The notes: generated by a model not told the origin, from the letters alone. A DNA stretch of 64,000 nucleotides from an uncultured Maritimibacter sp. (GCA_913063035.1 CAJXYS010000008.1:29718-93717); one strand, 5' to 3'. Counted from the stretch's first letter, positions 47,436 to 57,425 are shown. A program made the numbers and translations.

Positions 47436-48154
47436 TCGACCTGTACTACGCGCCGACGCCCAATGGCTGGAAGGCCGCCATCATGCTCGAGGAGACGGGC
47501 CTCGCCTACCGTCCGGTACTGATGCGGCTGGGCGAAGGGGACCAGTTCACGCCGGAGTTCCTGGAGATCAGCCCCAACGCCAAGATGCCGGCCATCGTGG
47601 ATCATGCGCCGGATCCAGCCTGGGGGAACGATCCCGTTCCAGTGTTCGAATCGGGCGCGGTGCTTTTGTACCTTGCCGACAAGACCGGGCAATTCGCCCC
47701 GGGCAGGGACGATCTGCGCGCCCGCAAGGAATTGATGGAATGGCTCTTCTGGCAGGTGGGCAACCAGGGGCCGATGGGTGGACAGCTCAGCCATTTCCGG
47801 AACTATGCGCCCGAGGCGGATCGTGACTACGGTTTCAAACGCTACCTGGGCGAATACGATCGCAACCTCGGTGTCCTCGAAAACCGCCTGCAGGACCGCG
47901 ACTATATTCTCGGGGAATACTCCATCGCCGACATGCTGGCCTTCCCATGGGCCTTTATCGCGAAACCGCTGGGCGCCTCGCTGGACGCTTTCCCGCGTGT
48001 CGCCGACTGGCGCGCGCGGATCAAAACCCGCCCCGCCGTGCAACGCGCGATTGATCTGCACAAATCCGAGCAGAACAGCGGTCGGCACCGGGTGGACAAC
48101 AACACGGTTCTCTTCGGCCAGAGCGCCGCATCCCTGAGGCCGAAAGCCAAGTGA
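47432..48154 (+). CDS. Glutathione S-transferase (Ure2/YfcG-like)
   Basis: 240-aa GST of the Ure2p/YfcG group (DLYYAPTPNGWKAAIMLEE, SPNAKMPAIVDH, ESGAVLLYLADKTG) with Asn rather than Ser near the N-terminal catalytic position, as in YfcG/YghU disulfide-bond reductases. Overlaps the CoA-transferase stop by 4 bp, hence translationally coupled. May conjugate, isomerise or reduce an intermediate of the same pathway. Confidence 0.9.
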   Translation: MIDLYYAPTPNGWKAAIMLEETGLAYRPVLMRLGEGDQFTPEFLEISPNAKMPAIVDHAPDPAWGNDPVPVFESGAVLLYLADKTGQFAPGRDDLRARKELMEWLFWQVGNQGPMGGQLSHFRNYAPEADRDYGFKRYLGEYDRNLGVLENRLQDRDYILGEYSIADMLAFPWAFIAKPLGASLDAFPRVADWRARIKTRPAVQRAIDLHKSEQNSGRHRVDNNTVLFGQSAASLRPKAK

Positions 48155-48304
48155 GATCCGGCGCGACCATGTCCGGGCATGGCTGCCGCGCCCGTTTTCC
48201 GGGGCCGCGCGTGGCGCCAGGACCGGGGTCGCGACACCCGGTCCGTCCAGGCGGCGGATGATCTTTCCGGCGCGTCGAACGCGGGTCACGGGGCCTCGGG
48301 CAAC

Positions 48305-48333
48305 TTGACCGCTCTTGATGCCTTGAGTACAAG
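48305..48333 (+). promoter_or_regulatory. Promoter of tRNA-Gly
   Basis: TTGACC (48305-48310), 17-bp spacer, TACAAG (48328-48333), 11 bp before the tRNA. Confidence 0.6.
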
Positions 48334-48344
48334 GCCGACATCGA

Positions 48345-48418
48345 GCGGGTATGGTGTAATGGTAGCGCCCCAGCCTTCCAAGCTGGTCGTGCGGGTTCGA
48401 TTCCCGCTACCCGCTCCA
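48345..48418 (+). tRNA. tRNA-Gly(TCC)
   Basis: 74 nt with encoded CCA. Acceptor GCGGGTA pairs with TACCCGC; anticodon loop CTTCCAA gives TCC, reading GGA (and GGG by wobble). Confidence 0.95.
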
Positions 48419-48602
48419 GCCTTTTTCCCACGCCCTCCTGTCCCGCGGGTCGCACCGGCCCCGAGGCCCTTGCGGGAGCGGTCCCTTCGGACCGCCGCGA
48501 GGCTGGATCGCGGCCCGGTGCCGGCCCTGCGGCACCCGCGGGCTTGTGCCTGCGCGCGGGCTGTCCTAATTGGGGCTTCGGACCCCGGGAGGAACAGCGC
48601 GC

Positions 48603-50396
48603 ATGGCTCGCCAGCCCAAGACCGTGACGGAAGAGCGTGACAAGTCCAAGCGCATCGGCGCGCTGCGGGCCCTTGTGCCGTTCCTGGCCCCCTATCGGCG
48701 CCTGCTTGCCGCCGCCGCCCTGGCGCTGGTCCTGACCGCGGCGGTGTCGCTGATCCTGCCGATGGCCGTGCGTCGGGTCGTCGACGGGTTCGGCGCCGGA
48801 GACGCGGCGCTGCTCGACAAGTATTTCGCGGCCGCGCTCGCCATCGCCGGGCTGCTCGCCCTGGGAACGGGGCTGCGCTATTACCTCGTGACGCGCCTGG
48901 GCGAGCGGGTGGTCGCGGATATCCGCAAGGCCGTCTTCGCGCGGGTGATCTTCCTGTCGCCCGCCTTCTACGAGAAGATCATGACGGGCGAGGTGCTGAG
49001 CCGCATCACCACAGACACCACGCTGATCCTGAGCGTGATCGGGTCCTCGGTCTCGATCGCGCTGCGCAACGCGCTGATCCTCCTGGGCGGCATGTCGCTG
49101 ATGCTGGTGACCAGCCCCAAGCTGACCGGCCTGGTGCTGCTGATCGTGCCGCTGGTGATCGTGCCCATCATCGTGCTGGGCCGCCGCCTGCGCGTGCTGA
49201 GCCGCGAGAACCAGGACTGGATCGCGCGCAGTTCCGGCAACGCCTCCGAGGCGCTCTTGTCGGTGCAGACGGTGCAGGCCTTCACCCACGAGGCGCTGAG
49301 CCGCGCCCGCTTCGACAAGGTGACCGAGAACAGTTTCGACGTCGCGCTGCGCCGCGTCAGCACGCGGGCGCTGATGACGGTGATCGTGATCTTCCTGATT
49401 TTTACCGGCGTGGTCGGCGTGCTCTGGATCGGGGCGCGCGACGTGCAGGCCGGGTCGATGTCCGCCGGCGAGCTGGTGCAGTTCGTCATCTACGCGGTCA
49501 TGGTCGCCGGCTCCGTGGGCGCGCTGACCGAGATCTGGGGCGAGCTGCAGCGCGCCGCGGGCGCGACCGAGCGCCTGCAGGAGCTTCTCGGCGCCGAGGA
49601 CGGGGTGACGGATCCCGAGGCGCCGGTGCCGCTGCCGGCGGCGCCGCAGGGGCGGATCGCCTTCGACGAGGTGACCTTCCACTATCCCGCGCGCCCCGAG
49701 ACGGCGGCGCTGAACGACGTGTCGCTGTCGATCCGGCCGGGTGAAACCGTGGCGCTGGTCGGCCCCTCCGGCGCGGGCAAGACCACGGTGATCCAGCTGC
49801 TTCTGCGGTTCTACGACCCGGCGTCGGGGCGGATCACGCTGGACGGCACCGACCTGCGTGACATGGCGCGCGCTGACTTCCGGCGTGCGGTCGCCATGGT
49901 GCCGCAAGACCCGGTGATCTTCGCCGACACGGCGCGCGAGAATATCCGCTTCGGCCGGCCCGAAGCCACCGATGCCGAGGTCGAGGCCGCGGCGCGGGCC
50001 GCCCACGCACATGACTTCCTGTCTGCGCTGCCCGAGGGTTACGACACCTATGTCGGCGAGCGGGGCGTGATGCTGTCGGGCGGGCAGAAACAGCGGGTGG
50101 CGATCGCCCGGGCGATCCTGCGCGACGCCCCGGTGCTGTTGCTGGACGAGGCGACCTCGGCGCTCGACGCGGAATCCGAACGCGCGGTGCAGGACGCGGT
50201 CGATGCGCTGGCGCAGGAACGGACCACGATCATCGTCGCCCACCGTCTCGCGACCGTGAAGAAGGCCGACCGCATCCTGGTCTTCGAGGCCGGTCGCATC
50301 GTCGCCCAGGGCAGCCATGACGAGCTGGTGGCCCAGGGGGGACTCTATGCCCGCCTCGCCCGGTTGCAGTTCACCGAGGGGCTCGCGGCAGAGTGA
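48603..50396 (+). CDS. ABC transporter, fused permease-ATPase (MsbA/LmrA-like)
   Basis: 597 aa with about six membrane segments in the first 320 residues and a C-terminal ATPase (Walker A GPSGAGKTT, signature LSGGQKQR, Walker B LLLDEATSALD). Half-transporter that dimerises; exporter of lipid, drug or peptide type by family. ATG at 48603 follows GGGAGGAAC. Substrate not visible. Confidence 0.92.
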   Translation: MARQPKTVTEERDKSKRIGALRALVPFLAPYRRLLAAAALALVLTAAVSLILPMAVRRVVDGFGAGDAALLDKYFAAALAIAGLLALGTGLRYYLVTRLGERVVADIRKAVFARVIFLSPAFYEKIMTGEVLSRITTDTTLILSVIGSSVSIALRNALILLGGMSLMLVTSPKLTGLVLLIVPLVIVPIIVLGRRLRVLSRENQDWIARSSGNASEALLSVQTVQAFTHEALSRARFDKVTENSFDVALRRVSTRALMTVIVIFLIFTGVVGVLWIGARDVQAGSMSAGELVQFVIYAVMVAGSVGALTEIWGELQRAAGATERLQELLGAEDGVTDPEAPVPLPAAPQGRIAFDEVTFHYPARPETAALNDVSLSIRPGETVALVGPSGAGKTTVIQLLLRFYDPASGRITLDGTDLRDMARADFRRAVAMVPQDPVIFADTARENIRFGRPEATDAEVEAAARAAHAHDFLSALPEGYDTYVGERGVMLSGGQKQRVAIARAILRDAPVLLLDEATSALDAESERAVQDAVDALAQERTTIIVAHRLATVKKADRILVFEAGRIVAQGSHDELVAQGGLYARLARLQFTEGLAAE

Positions 50397-50531
50397 GAGA
50401 CCGCGCCCGCGGCCGCCCGCGGCGGGCCGAATACCGTGGCGTCACACTTGCGCGGCGACGGTTTTGACCACATCCTCCACGACTAACGGGAGATCGGCGC
50501 CGCGGAAGACGGCGCAACGGGGAGGATGACG

Positions 50532-52448
50532 ATGGCGCGTATGGCCACGCTCGCCGACAAGCGGGCGATCGAGAACGAGAAGCCATGGTCGGAGCGGTTG
50601 ACCGCCCGCACCATGTACGAGTTCCTGACCCGGACGCGCGACGCCTTCCCCGACCGCGACGCGGTGTCCTTCCAGATCCTGTCCGGCGCGCGCGACAAGG
50701 CCGAGACCCTGACATGGCGCGACCTGCACGGGCGGGTCACGCAGGCGGCCAACCTCTTCCGCAGCCTCGGCATCGGCGAGACGGACGTGGTGGCTTACCT
50801 GCTGCCCAACGCCAACGAGACGGTGGTCACGCTTCTGGGCGGGTCGGTCGCGGGGATCGTCAACCCGATCAACCCGCTGCTCGACGCCGAGCAGATCGGC
50901 GCGCTGCTGCGCGAGACCGGTGCGAAGGTCCTGGTCACGCTGAAGGGCTTTCCGAAGACCGATGTCGCGCAGAAAGCGGCCGAGGCGGTGGCGATGGCGC
51001 CGAATGTCGAGACGGTGCTCGAGGTCGATCTGAACCGCTACCTGACCCCGCCCAAGTCCTGGATCGTGCCGCTCGTCCGGCCCAGGGTGCGGCCGGGCCA
51101 CGCGGCCCGCGTGCTCGATTTCGCCGCCGAGATGCGCCGCCAGCGCGGCGATCGGCTCGACTTCGCCGACGCGGCCGGGGATCGCGTCGCCGCCTGTTTC
51201 CACACCGGCGGCACCACCGGCATGCCGAAGATCGCCCAGCACACCTATGCCGGCATGATCTACAACGGCTGGTGCGCGCATGAACTGCTCTTCACCGAGC
51301 AGGACGTGCTGATGTGCCCGCTGCCGCTGTTCCATGTCTTCGCGGCCTATCCGATCATGATGTCCAGCCTGGCCTCGGGGGCGCATGTGGTCTTTCCCAC
51401 GCCCGCGGGCTATCGCGGCGACGGCGTCTTCGACAATTTCTGGCAGCTGATCGAACGTTGGCGGGTCACCTTCCTGGTGACCGTGCCGACCGCGGTCTCG
51501 GCGCTGATGCAGCGCCCGGTCGATGCCGACGTCTCGACGCTCAAGACGGCGATCTCGGGCTCTGCCGCGCTGCCGGTCGAGCTCTACACCAAGTTCCGCG
51601 ACTCCACCGGGGTCGAGATCCTCGAGGGCTACGGCCTGACCGAGGCCACCTGCCTCGTCGCCTGCAACCCCTATCACGGCGAGAAGAAGGTCGGTTCGAT
51701 CGGGCTGCCCTTTCCCTATACCGAGGTCCGCATCCTCAAATGCGCCGAGGACGGCACGGTCGAGGCGGAATGCGCCACCGACGAGGTGGGCGAGATCTGC
51801 GTGAGGAACCCGGGCGTCCTGACCGGACGGACCTATCTCGAGGATCATCGCAATGCCGGGCTTTTCGCGGATGGCGACTGGCTGCGGACGGGCGATCTGG
51901 GCCGCGTGGATGCCGACGGGTACGTCTGGATCACCGGCCGCGCGAAGGATGTCATCATCCGCGGCGGGCACAACATCGATCCCGCCATCATCGAGGAAGC
52001 GCTGGTCTCGCACCCGGACGTGGCTTTCGTCGGCGCGATCGGCCAGCCCGACGCGGTCGCGGGGGAACTGCCCTGCGCCTTCGTGGAACTGGTCGAGGGC
52101 GGTCGGGCGACCGGCGAAGACCTGCTTGCCTATGCCCGCGACAGGATCCATGAACGCGCCGCCATCCCGAAGCATGTCGAGGTTATCGGCGAACTGCCCA
52201 AGACGGCGGTCGGCAAGGTGCTGAAGAACGAGCTGCGCAAGAGCGCGATCCGCCGCGTCTATACCGAGGCCCTCGCGGCAGAGGGGCTCGCCGCCGAGGT
52301 GATCGAGGTCTACGAGGACAAGAAGCGTGGCCTCGTTGCGCGGGTCGAAAGGACCGCGGCGGATGTCGATGCGGATGGCGTGTCGCATTGCCTCGGCAAT
52401 TTCACGCGGCCCTGGGAATGGGCCGTCGACACCGCCCCGGCCCCCTGA
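50532..52448 (+). CDS. Acyl-CoA synthetase (AMP-forming)
   Basis: 638-aa ANL-superfamily ligase that activates a fatty or other organic acid as acyl-AMP then acyl-CoA. P-loop HTGGTTGMPK, GYGLTEATC, GDWLRTGDLG and the C-terminal GRAKDVIIRGG with catalytic Lys in PKTAVGKVLK are all seen. Longer than many members. ATG at 50532 fits the GGGGAGGA ribosome site better than ATG at 50526. Substrate undetermined. Confidence 0.92.
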   Translation: MARMATLADKRAIENEKPWSERLTARTMYEFLTRTRDAFPDRDAVSFQILSGARDKAETLTWRDLHGRVTQAANLFRSLGIGETDVVAYLLPNANETVVTLLGGSVAGIVNPINPLLDAEQIGALLRETGAKVLVTLKGFPKTDVAQKAAEAVAMAPNVETVLEVDLNRYLTPPKSWIVPLVRPRVRPGHAARVLDFAAEMRRQRGDRLDFADAAGDRVAACFHTGGTTGMPKIAQHTYAGMIYNGWCAHELLFTEQDVLMCPLPLFHVFAAYPIMMSSLASGAHVVFPTPAGYRGDGVFDNFWQLIERWRVTFLVTVPTAVSALMQRPVDADVSTLKTAISGSAALPVELYTKFRDSTGVEILEGYGLTEATCLVACNPYHGEKKVGSIGLPFPYTEVRILKCAEDGTVEAECATDEVGEICVRNPGVLTGRTYLEDHRNAGLFADGDWLRTGDLGRVDADGYVWITGRAKDVIIRGGHNIDPAIIEEALVSHPDVAFVGAIGQPDAVAGELPCAFVELVEGGRATGEDLLAYARDRIHERAAIPKHVEVIGELPKTAVGKVLKNELRKSAIRRVYTEALAAEGLAAEVIEVYEDKKRGLVARVERTAADVDADGVSHCLGNFTRPWEWAVDTAPAP

Positions 52449-52454
52449 ACCCGC

Positions 52455-53264
52455 TCAGGCCCCGGCCTGGGCGAGGCTCCGCTCGACCAGCCCGCGATAG
52501 CCTTGCCCGAAGAGGCGCATGTGAACGATGGCCGGCCAGAGCTGGTAGATCGCGCGGCGGCGGGGCCAGCCGGCGTCCGGGGCGCCGTAGCGCGCCCAGA
52601 AGGCGGGCGCCGGGGTGGCGAACAGGCTCAGCATCGCCAGGTCCACCTCGGGATCGCCGTAGTAGCAGGCGGGGTCCACGAGGCCCGCGATCCGGTCCCC
52701 GTCGACCAGGATGTTCCCGGTCCAGAGGTCGCCGTGGAGCAGCGCCGGGCGCGGTGTCGCCGGCAGCAGCCCCGGCAGCCGCGCGGCAAGGCGCCGGATC
52801 CGGACGGCCAGGTCGGCCGGCAGATGCGCGATCTCCGGGCGAAGCCGTCGTTCGGCCCAGAAACCGGGCCAGTCCGGCGTGGCGGCGTTGGGGATGGCCA
52901 CCGCGCCGAAGGCGTAGTCCTCGGGCCAGCCGTATCGCGGCCCGGTGGCCGCGTGCATCCCGGCCAGGACGGCGCCGAGCGCGCCCCAGGCCGCGGCCGA
53001 AATTCCGCCGCTGTCGGGCAGGCGTTCCATCACCAGAACGCGGTGGTCGGCGGCGATCACCGCGGGCGCCGGCGCGCCGGCGGCCCGGAGCGCGCGCAAC
53101 ATGGCGGCCTCGGTCCGGGGGGCGGGGCCGGACTTCGCGACCACGGCGCGCCCGTCGGCAAGCTCGAGGCCCAGCACGTCCGACAACGCGCCGCCGGCCA
53201 GCGTCGCGAGCCGGACCGGGGCCTGTCCGAGCAGCCGCGCGGCGTCGGGGGCGATGGATGTCAT
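52455..53264 (-). CDS. Fructosamine-kinase / APH-fold kinase
   Basis: 269-aa APH-fold protein: HGDLWTGN at 177-184 (catalytic Asp) and LVDPACYYGDPEVD (197 onward, Mg-binding) are fructosamine-3-kinase family signatures. Such enzymes phosphorylate ketosamines and so remove sugars from glycated proteins. Specificity uncertain. ATG at 53264. Confidence 0.88.
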   Translation of the reverse strand: MTSIAPDAARLLGQAPVRLATLAGGALSDVLGLELADGRAVVAKSGPAPRTEAAMLRALRAAGAPAPAVIAADHRVLVMERLPDSGGISAAAWGALGAVLAGMHAATGPRYGWPEDYAFGAVAIPNAATPDWPGFWAERRLRPEIAHLPADLAVRIRRLAARLPGLLPATPRPALLHGDLWTGNILVDGDRIAGLVDPACYYGDPEVDLAMLSLFATPAPAFWARYGAPDAGWPRRRAIYQLWPAIVHMRLFGQGYRGLVERSLAQAGA

Positions 53265-53327
53265 GGGGCCACACTGCCACGCCCCGCGAAAGGCGCAAGC
53301 GGCGTCAGGCGTCGCCGGGCGGCCAGG

Positions 53328-53663
53328 TCAGCCTGCGGGGCCGCCCAGGATGTTGCGCACGGCGTCGCGCCGCATCTTGCGCATCGTCTCTTCGCGGTCC
53401 GCCACGCTGTTGCCCGCGCACTCCGCCGCGCCCGCACAGGCGGGCATGCCCGGCGTCTCGACCACCGTGGCGATGCGCCCCGGATGATCCTGGTAGCTGG
53501 GCTGGTCCGCCTGGTAGAGCAGGGCGCCCAGCCCAAGCATCACCCCGGCGACGGGGCCATATTCCTGGAGGCCCGCGGAGAGCTCCTCCAGGGCGACCCG
53601 CAGCTTCTGACGCGCATCCGCGCGCCATGCGCCACGGCGGGTATATAGGTCTGCAGATGACAT
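53328..53663 (-). CDS. Small hypothetical membrane-associated protein
   Basis: 111 aa with a basic N terminus, one hydrophobic segment (PVAGVMLGLGALLYQ, about 38-52) and a Cys-x5-Cys pair (CAGAAEC). Not recognised. ATG at 53663 has a GAGGCAGG ribosome site; GTG at 53675 is in frame upstream. A good sigma70 promoter (53712-53740) points at it. Confidence 0.65.
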   Translation of the reverse strand: MSSADLYTRRGAWRADARQKLRVALEELSAGLQEYGPVAGVMLGLGALLYQADQPSYQDHPGRIATVVETPGMPACAGAAECAGNSVADREETMRKMRRDAVRNILGGPAG

Positions 53664-53711
53664 GACCTGCCTCACTGTTGCTGCTCGATGTTTTTTGCTT
53701 CTTATGGTTAA

Positions 53712-53740
53712 TATATAGTTGAAAAATCGATTTGTTTCAA
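53712..53740 (-). promoter_or_regulatory. Strong sigma70-type promoter in an AT-rich block
   Basis: On the minus strand TTGAAA (53740-53735), a 17-bp spacer and TATATA (53717-53712), about 40 bp before the 111-aa gene. The surrounding 53690-53805 is strikingly AT-rich for this genome. Confidence 0.65.
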
Positions 53741-53899
53741 ATTTGGCAACAATTCGAAATGCGAGTGTGATATTAAAGTGCTGGAATTATAAGCATTTTT
53801 GAAACGGCCCCACCCGTGGAAACCGCAGGCGCGCAGCGCTGCTCCATGCAGGGATCGCCGGTGGTCCGGTGACCGGGTATCAGGTGGAAAAGGGGGCAA

Positions 53900-53974
53900 T
53901 GGTGCCGCAGGGGAGGATTGAACTCCCGACCTCACCCTTACCAAGGGTGCGCTCTACCACTGAGCTACTGCGGC
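53900..53974 (-). tRNA. tRNA-Thr(GGT)
   Basis: 75 nt with CCA. Acceptor GCCGCAG pairs with CTGCGGC; anticodon loop TTGGTAA gives GGT, reading ACC/ACT. Confidence 0.95.
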
Positions 53975-54063
53975 CCGAATTCGTGCGGGTGCGTTTAAGC
54001 GCATTCGCGCCGGGACGCAAGCGCAATCTGGACCCTTTTCGCTGCCTGCGCTAGACATCCCCC

Positions 54064-54228
54064 ATGACAAGAACACCCCCCAAATCCGGCAGTGGCGACG
54101 GCAAGCCCGGCAAACCGGCGACGGACCGCGAGACGCGGCTCAAGGCCGCGCTCCGGGCCAATCTGCGCCGGCGCAAGGCGCAGGCCCGCGCACGTAAGCC
54201 GGCCGACGGGGCCGGGGACAAGGACTGA
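54064..54228 (+). CDS. Small basic protein before murA (54 aa)
   Basis: ATG at 54064 opens a 54-codon frame ending 9 bp before murA. Very rich in Lys, Arg, Gly and Pro (TDRETRLKAALRANLRRRKAQAR), a single amphipathic basic helix flanked by disordered ends. Probably real given tight spacing to murA and strand; resembles short basic proteins found before murA in related bacteria by my recollection. Function unknown, possibly nucleic-acid binding. Confidence 0.65.
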   Translation: MTRTPPKSGSGDGKPGKPATDRETRLKAALRANLRRRKAQARARKPADGAGDKD

Positions 54229-54237
54229 GGCAGGCAC

Positions 54238-55506
54238 ATGGATTCCATCGTCATCCAAGGGGGCGCGCGGCTCGACGGCCGGATCCCGATCGCGGGCGCC
54301 AAGAACGCCTGTCTCACGCTGATGCCGGCGACGCTGCTGACGGACGAACCGCTGACGCTGACCAATGCGCCGCGCCTCTCGGACATCCGCACCATGGCCG
54401 AGCTGCTCGGCTCGCTCGGTGCCGAGGTCTCGACGCTGCAGCACGGCCAGGTGCTCGCCATGAGTTCGCACGACATCCGCAGCTTCAAGGCCGAGTACGA
54501 CATCGTGCGCAAGATGCGGGCGTCGATCCTGGTGCTCGGCCCGCTCCTGGCGCGCCACGGCGAGGCGGTGGTCTCGCTGCCCGGCGGCTGCGCGATCGGC
54601 GCGCGGCCGGTCGACCTGCATCTGAAGGGGCTCGAGGCGCTCGGCGCGGAACTCGACCTCAGGGATGGTTATGTCCATGCCCGCGCGCCGCGCGGGCTTA
54701 CCGGGGCCGAGGTGAACTTCCCGCTGGTCTCGGTCGGTGCGACCGAGAACGTGCTCATGGCGGCGACGCTGGCCCGCGGCACGACCGTGCTGAAGAATGC
54801 CGCGCGCGAACCCGAGATCGTGGATCTCGCGAACTGCCTGGTGCGGATGGGCGCCCGGATCGAAGGCGCCGGCACCGATACGATCACCGTCGAGGGGGTC
54901 GACAGCCTGCACGGGGCCACCCACCCGGTGGTGATCGACCGGATCGAGCTCGGCACCTACATGCTGGCGCCCGCCGTCACCGGCGGCACGGTGGAGCTTC
55001 CGGGCGGTCGCCGGGACCTCGTGGCAAGCTTCGCCGACAGGCTCGAGGCGGCCGGGATCGAGATCGCCGAGACGCCCGGGGGGCTCCGGGTCAGCCGCCG
55101 GAACGGCGCGGTCCGCGCCGTCGACGTGACGACGGCGCCCTTCCCGGGATTCCCGACCGACCTGCAGGCGCAGATGATGGCGCTGATGTGCACCGCCGAG
55201 GGCACCAGCCGGCTGGAAGAGACGATCTTCGAGAACCGCTTCATGCACGCGCCCGAGCTGATGCGGATGGGCGCCGAGATCGACGTGCATGGCGGCGTCG
55301 CGACCGTCAAGGGGGTCGAGCGTCTCCGGGGCGCGCCGGTGATGGCGACGGACCTGCGGGCCAGCGTGTCGCTGATCCTCGCCGCGCTCGCCGCCGAGGG
55401 CGAAACGGTGGTCCGCCGGGTCTATCACCTTGACCGCGGCTACGAGCGGGTGGAAGAAAAGCTCTCCGCCGTCGGCGCGACGATCGAAAGGGTGCCCGAG
55501 ACATGA
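54238..55506 (+). CDS. murA: UDP-N-acetylglucosamine 1-carboxyvinyltransferase
   Basis: 422-aa enzyme of the first committed step of peptidoglycan synthesis. Catalytic Cys118 lies in [15 protein letters not shown] (Cys115 in E. coli), so the protein should be fosfomycin-sensitive. [16 protein letters not shown] is the N-terminal signature. Full length. Ends ATGA, overlapping the DUF2948 gene. Confidence 0.97.
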   Translation: MDSIVIQGGARLDGRIPIAGAKNACLTLMPATLLTDEPLTLTNAPRLSDIRTMAELLGSLGAEVSTLQHGQVLAMSSHDIRSFKAEYDIVRKMRASILVLGPLLARHGEAVVSLPGGCAIGARPVDLHLKGLEALGAELDLRDGYVHARAPRGLTGAEVNFPLVSVGATENVLMAATLARGTTVLKNAAREPEIVDLANCLVRMGARIEGAGTDTITVEGVDSLHGATHPVVIDRIELGTYMLAPAVTGGTVELPGGRRDLVASFADRLEAAGIEIAETPGGLRVSRRNGAVRAVDVTTAPFPGFPTDLQAQMMALMCTAEGTSRLEETIFENRFMHAPELMRMGAEIDVHGGVATVKGVERLRGAPVMATDLRASVSLILAALAAEGETVVRRVYHLDRGYERVEEKLSAVGATIERVPET

Positions 55507-55985
55507 CCGAGGATGCGCGCTTCGAGGACGGGGCGGAACGGCCCCTGCGGCTCAAGGCGCTGGACGCCGAGGATCTCTCCGTGATCTCCGCGCTGGCCCA
55601 GGACGCGGTCTTCCCCGCGCGCGAGATGACCTGGCAGCCCGGCGCCCGGCGCTTCGCGCTGCTGATCAACCGGTTCCGCTGGGAAGACCGCACCCGCACG
55701 GCGCCCCGGAACCATGCGCCCGAACGCGTCCAGAGCCTCCTCGTGATCGAAGACGTCCGGGCCGTGGCCAGCCAGGGCGTGGCGCGCGACGATCCGGACA
55801 TGGTTTTCTCGCTTCTGTCCATCGGTTTCGCGCCGGGCGCGGACGGCACCGGGCGGCTGACGCTGACGCTGGCCGGCGACGGGGCGATCGCACTGGACGT
55901 GGAATGCCTCGACGTCCTGCTCAGGGACGTCACGCGGCCCTACGGCGCGCCCTCGGGCCGGGCGCCGGAGCATCCCCTGGACTGA
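55503..55985 (+). CDS. DUF2948 family protein
   Basis: 160-aa, alphaproteobacterium-specific family typically found directly after murA. Recognised by [28 protein letters not shown] and the [21 protein letters not shown] end. Overlaps murA by 4 bp. Function unknown; close coupling with murA suggests a link to cell-wall synthesis, but this is context only. Confidence 0.88.
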   Translation: MTEDARFEDGAERPLRLKALDAEDLSVISALAQDAVFPAREMTWQPGARRFALLINRFRWEDRTRTAPRNHAPERVQSLLVIEDVRAVASQGVARDDPDMVFSLLSIGFAPGADGTGRLTLTLAGDGAIALDVECLDVLLRDVTRPYGAPSGRAPEHPLD

Positions 55986-56114
55986 CCCCGTCCAGGTGGT
56001 GGAAATATCCCCGCCGGAGGCATGGAATCCCGGCCCTGCCGCCGGCCACGCGCCTTGACGCTTGAGGCCCCGGCGCGGCGGCGCTATGTCGGGGCCTGAT
56101 CAAGGAGTTGCCGC

Positions 56115-57425
56115 ATGCCCGTCTTCCTCTCCACTGCCGAGGCCGGTTTCGAGGCCCGCTTCGCCGATTTCCTCGATGCCAAGCGCGAGGCGGAAATCGA
56201 CGTGGACGAGACCGTGGCCGGCATCATCGCCGATGTGCGCCGGCGGGGCGACGCGGCGGTGATCGAGCTGACCGCGAAATTCGACCGGCTCGACCTGACG
56301 CCCGCGACGCTGGCCTTCACCCCGGACGAGATCGAGGCCGAGATCGCCAGGGTCGACGCCGGGGACCGGGCGGCGCTCGAGCAGGCGGCGGAGCGCATCC
56401 GCGCCTACCACGCCCGCCAGCGCCCCGAAGACGCGGGCTGGACGGACGCGGCGGGCGCGGCGCTCGGCTGGCGCTGGACGCCGGTGGAGGCCGCGGGCCT
56501 CTACGTGCCCGGCGGGCTCGCCTCCTACCCGTCCTCGGTATTGATGAACGCCATCCCCGCCGCCGCCGCCGGGGTCGGGCGGCTCGTCATCTGCGCGCCC
56601 ACCCCCGACGGCGTGGCCAATCCGCTGGTCCTGCTGGCCGCCCGCCTCGCCGGGGTCGAGACGGTCTACCGCATCGGGGGCGCGCAGGCCGTGGCGGCCA
56701 TGGCCTACGGCACGGAGACCATCGCGCCGGTGGACAAGATCACCGGCCCCGGAAACGCCTTCGTCGCGGCGGCCAAGCGCCGTGTCTTCGGGCAGGTCGG
56801 AATCGACATGATCGCGGGCCCGTCCGAGATCCTCGTGATCGCGGATGCCGACAACGATCCGGACTGGGTGGCGCTCGACCTGCTGAGCCAGGCCGAGCAC
56901 GACGAGAGCGCCCAGGCGATCCTGATCACCGATGACGCGGCCTTCGGGCAGGCTGTCGCGGCGGCCGTCGCGGCCCGGCTCGAGAGGCTGGCCCGCCGCG
57001 CCATCGCCGGGCCGTCCTGGCGGGATTTCGGCGCGGTCATCACCGTGCGCGACCTCGACGAGGCCGCCGCCCTCTGCGACCGGATCGCGCCCGAGCACCT
57101 GGAACTGGCCGTGGCCGACCCAGACGCGCTGGCCGCGAAGATCCGCCATGCGGGTGCGATCTTCCTCGGCCGCTGGACGCCGGAGGCGATCGGCGACTAT
57201 GTCGGCGGGCCGAACCACGTCCTGCCGACCGGCCGCTCGGCGCGCTTCTCCAGCGGTCTCTCGGTGCTGGACTTCATGAAGCGAACGACGCTGGCCAAGA
57301 TGACGCCGGGCGCGCTGGCAGCCATCGGCCCGGCGGCCGAGCGGCTGGCGATCGCCGAGAGCCTCGAGGCGCACGGCCTGTCCGTGCGCGCGCGGCTCGA
57401 CAAGCTGAACGAGGGCGCCCGATGA
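56115..57425 (+). CDS. hisD: Histidinol dehydrogenase
   Basis: 436-aa zinc enzyme for the last two steps of histidine synthesis. Signatures GPGNAFVAAAKRRVFG, DMIAGPSEILVI and the catalytic PEHLEL (Glu/His) are present. Ribosome site CAAGGAG. Ends ATGA overlapping the UPF0262 gene. No leader peptide seen here. Confidence 0.96.
   Translation: MPVFLSTAEAGFEARFADFLDAKREAEIDVDETVAGIIADVRRRGDAAVIELTAKFDRLDLTPATLAFTPDEIEAEIARVDAGDRAALEQAAERIRAYHARQRPEDAGWTDAAGAALGWRWTPVEAAGLYVPGGLASYPSSVLMNAIPAAAAGVGRLVICAPTPDGVANPLVLLAARLAGVETVYRIGGAQAVAAMAYGTETIAPVDKITGPGNAFVAAAKRRVFGQVGIDMIAGPSEILVIADADNDPDWVALDLLSQAEHDESAQAILITDDAAFGQAVAAAVAARLERLARRAIAGPSWRDFGAVITVRDLDEAAALCDRIAPEHLELAVADPDALAAKIRHAGAIFLGRWTPEAIGDYVGGPNHVLPTGRSARFSSGLSVLDFMKRTTLAKMTPGALAAIGPAAERLAIAESLEAHGLSVRARLDKLNEGAR

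Noticed and set aside
48021..50318. 765-codon minus-strand frame opposite the GST end, tRNA-Gly and ABC transporter
   Set aside because: It crosses a tRNA gene and opposes a transporter with all ABC motifs.
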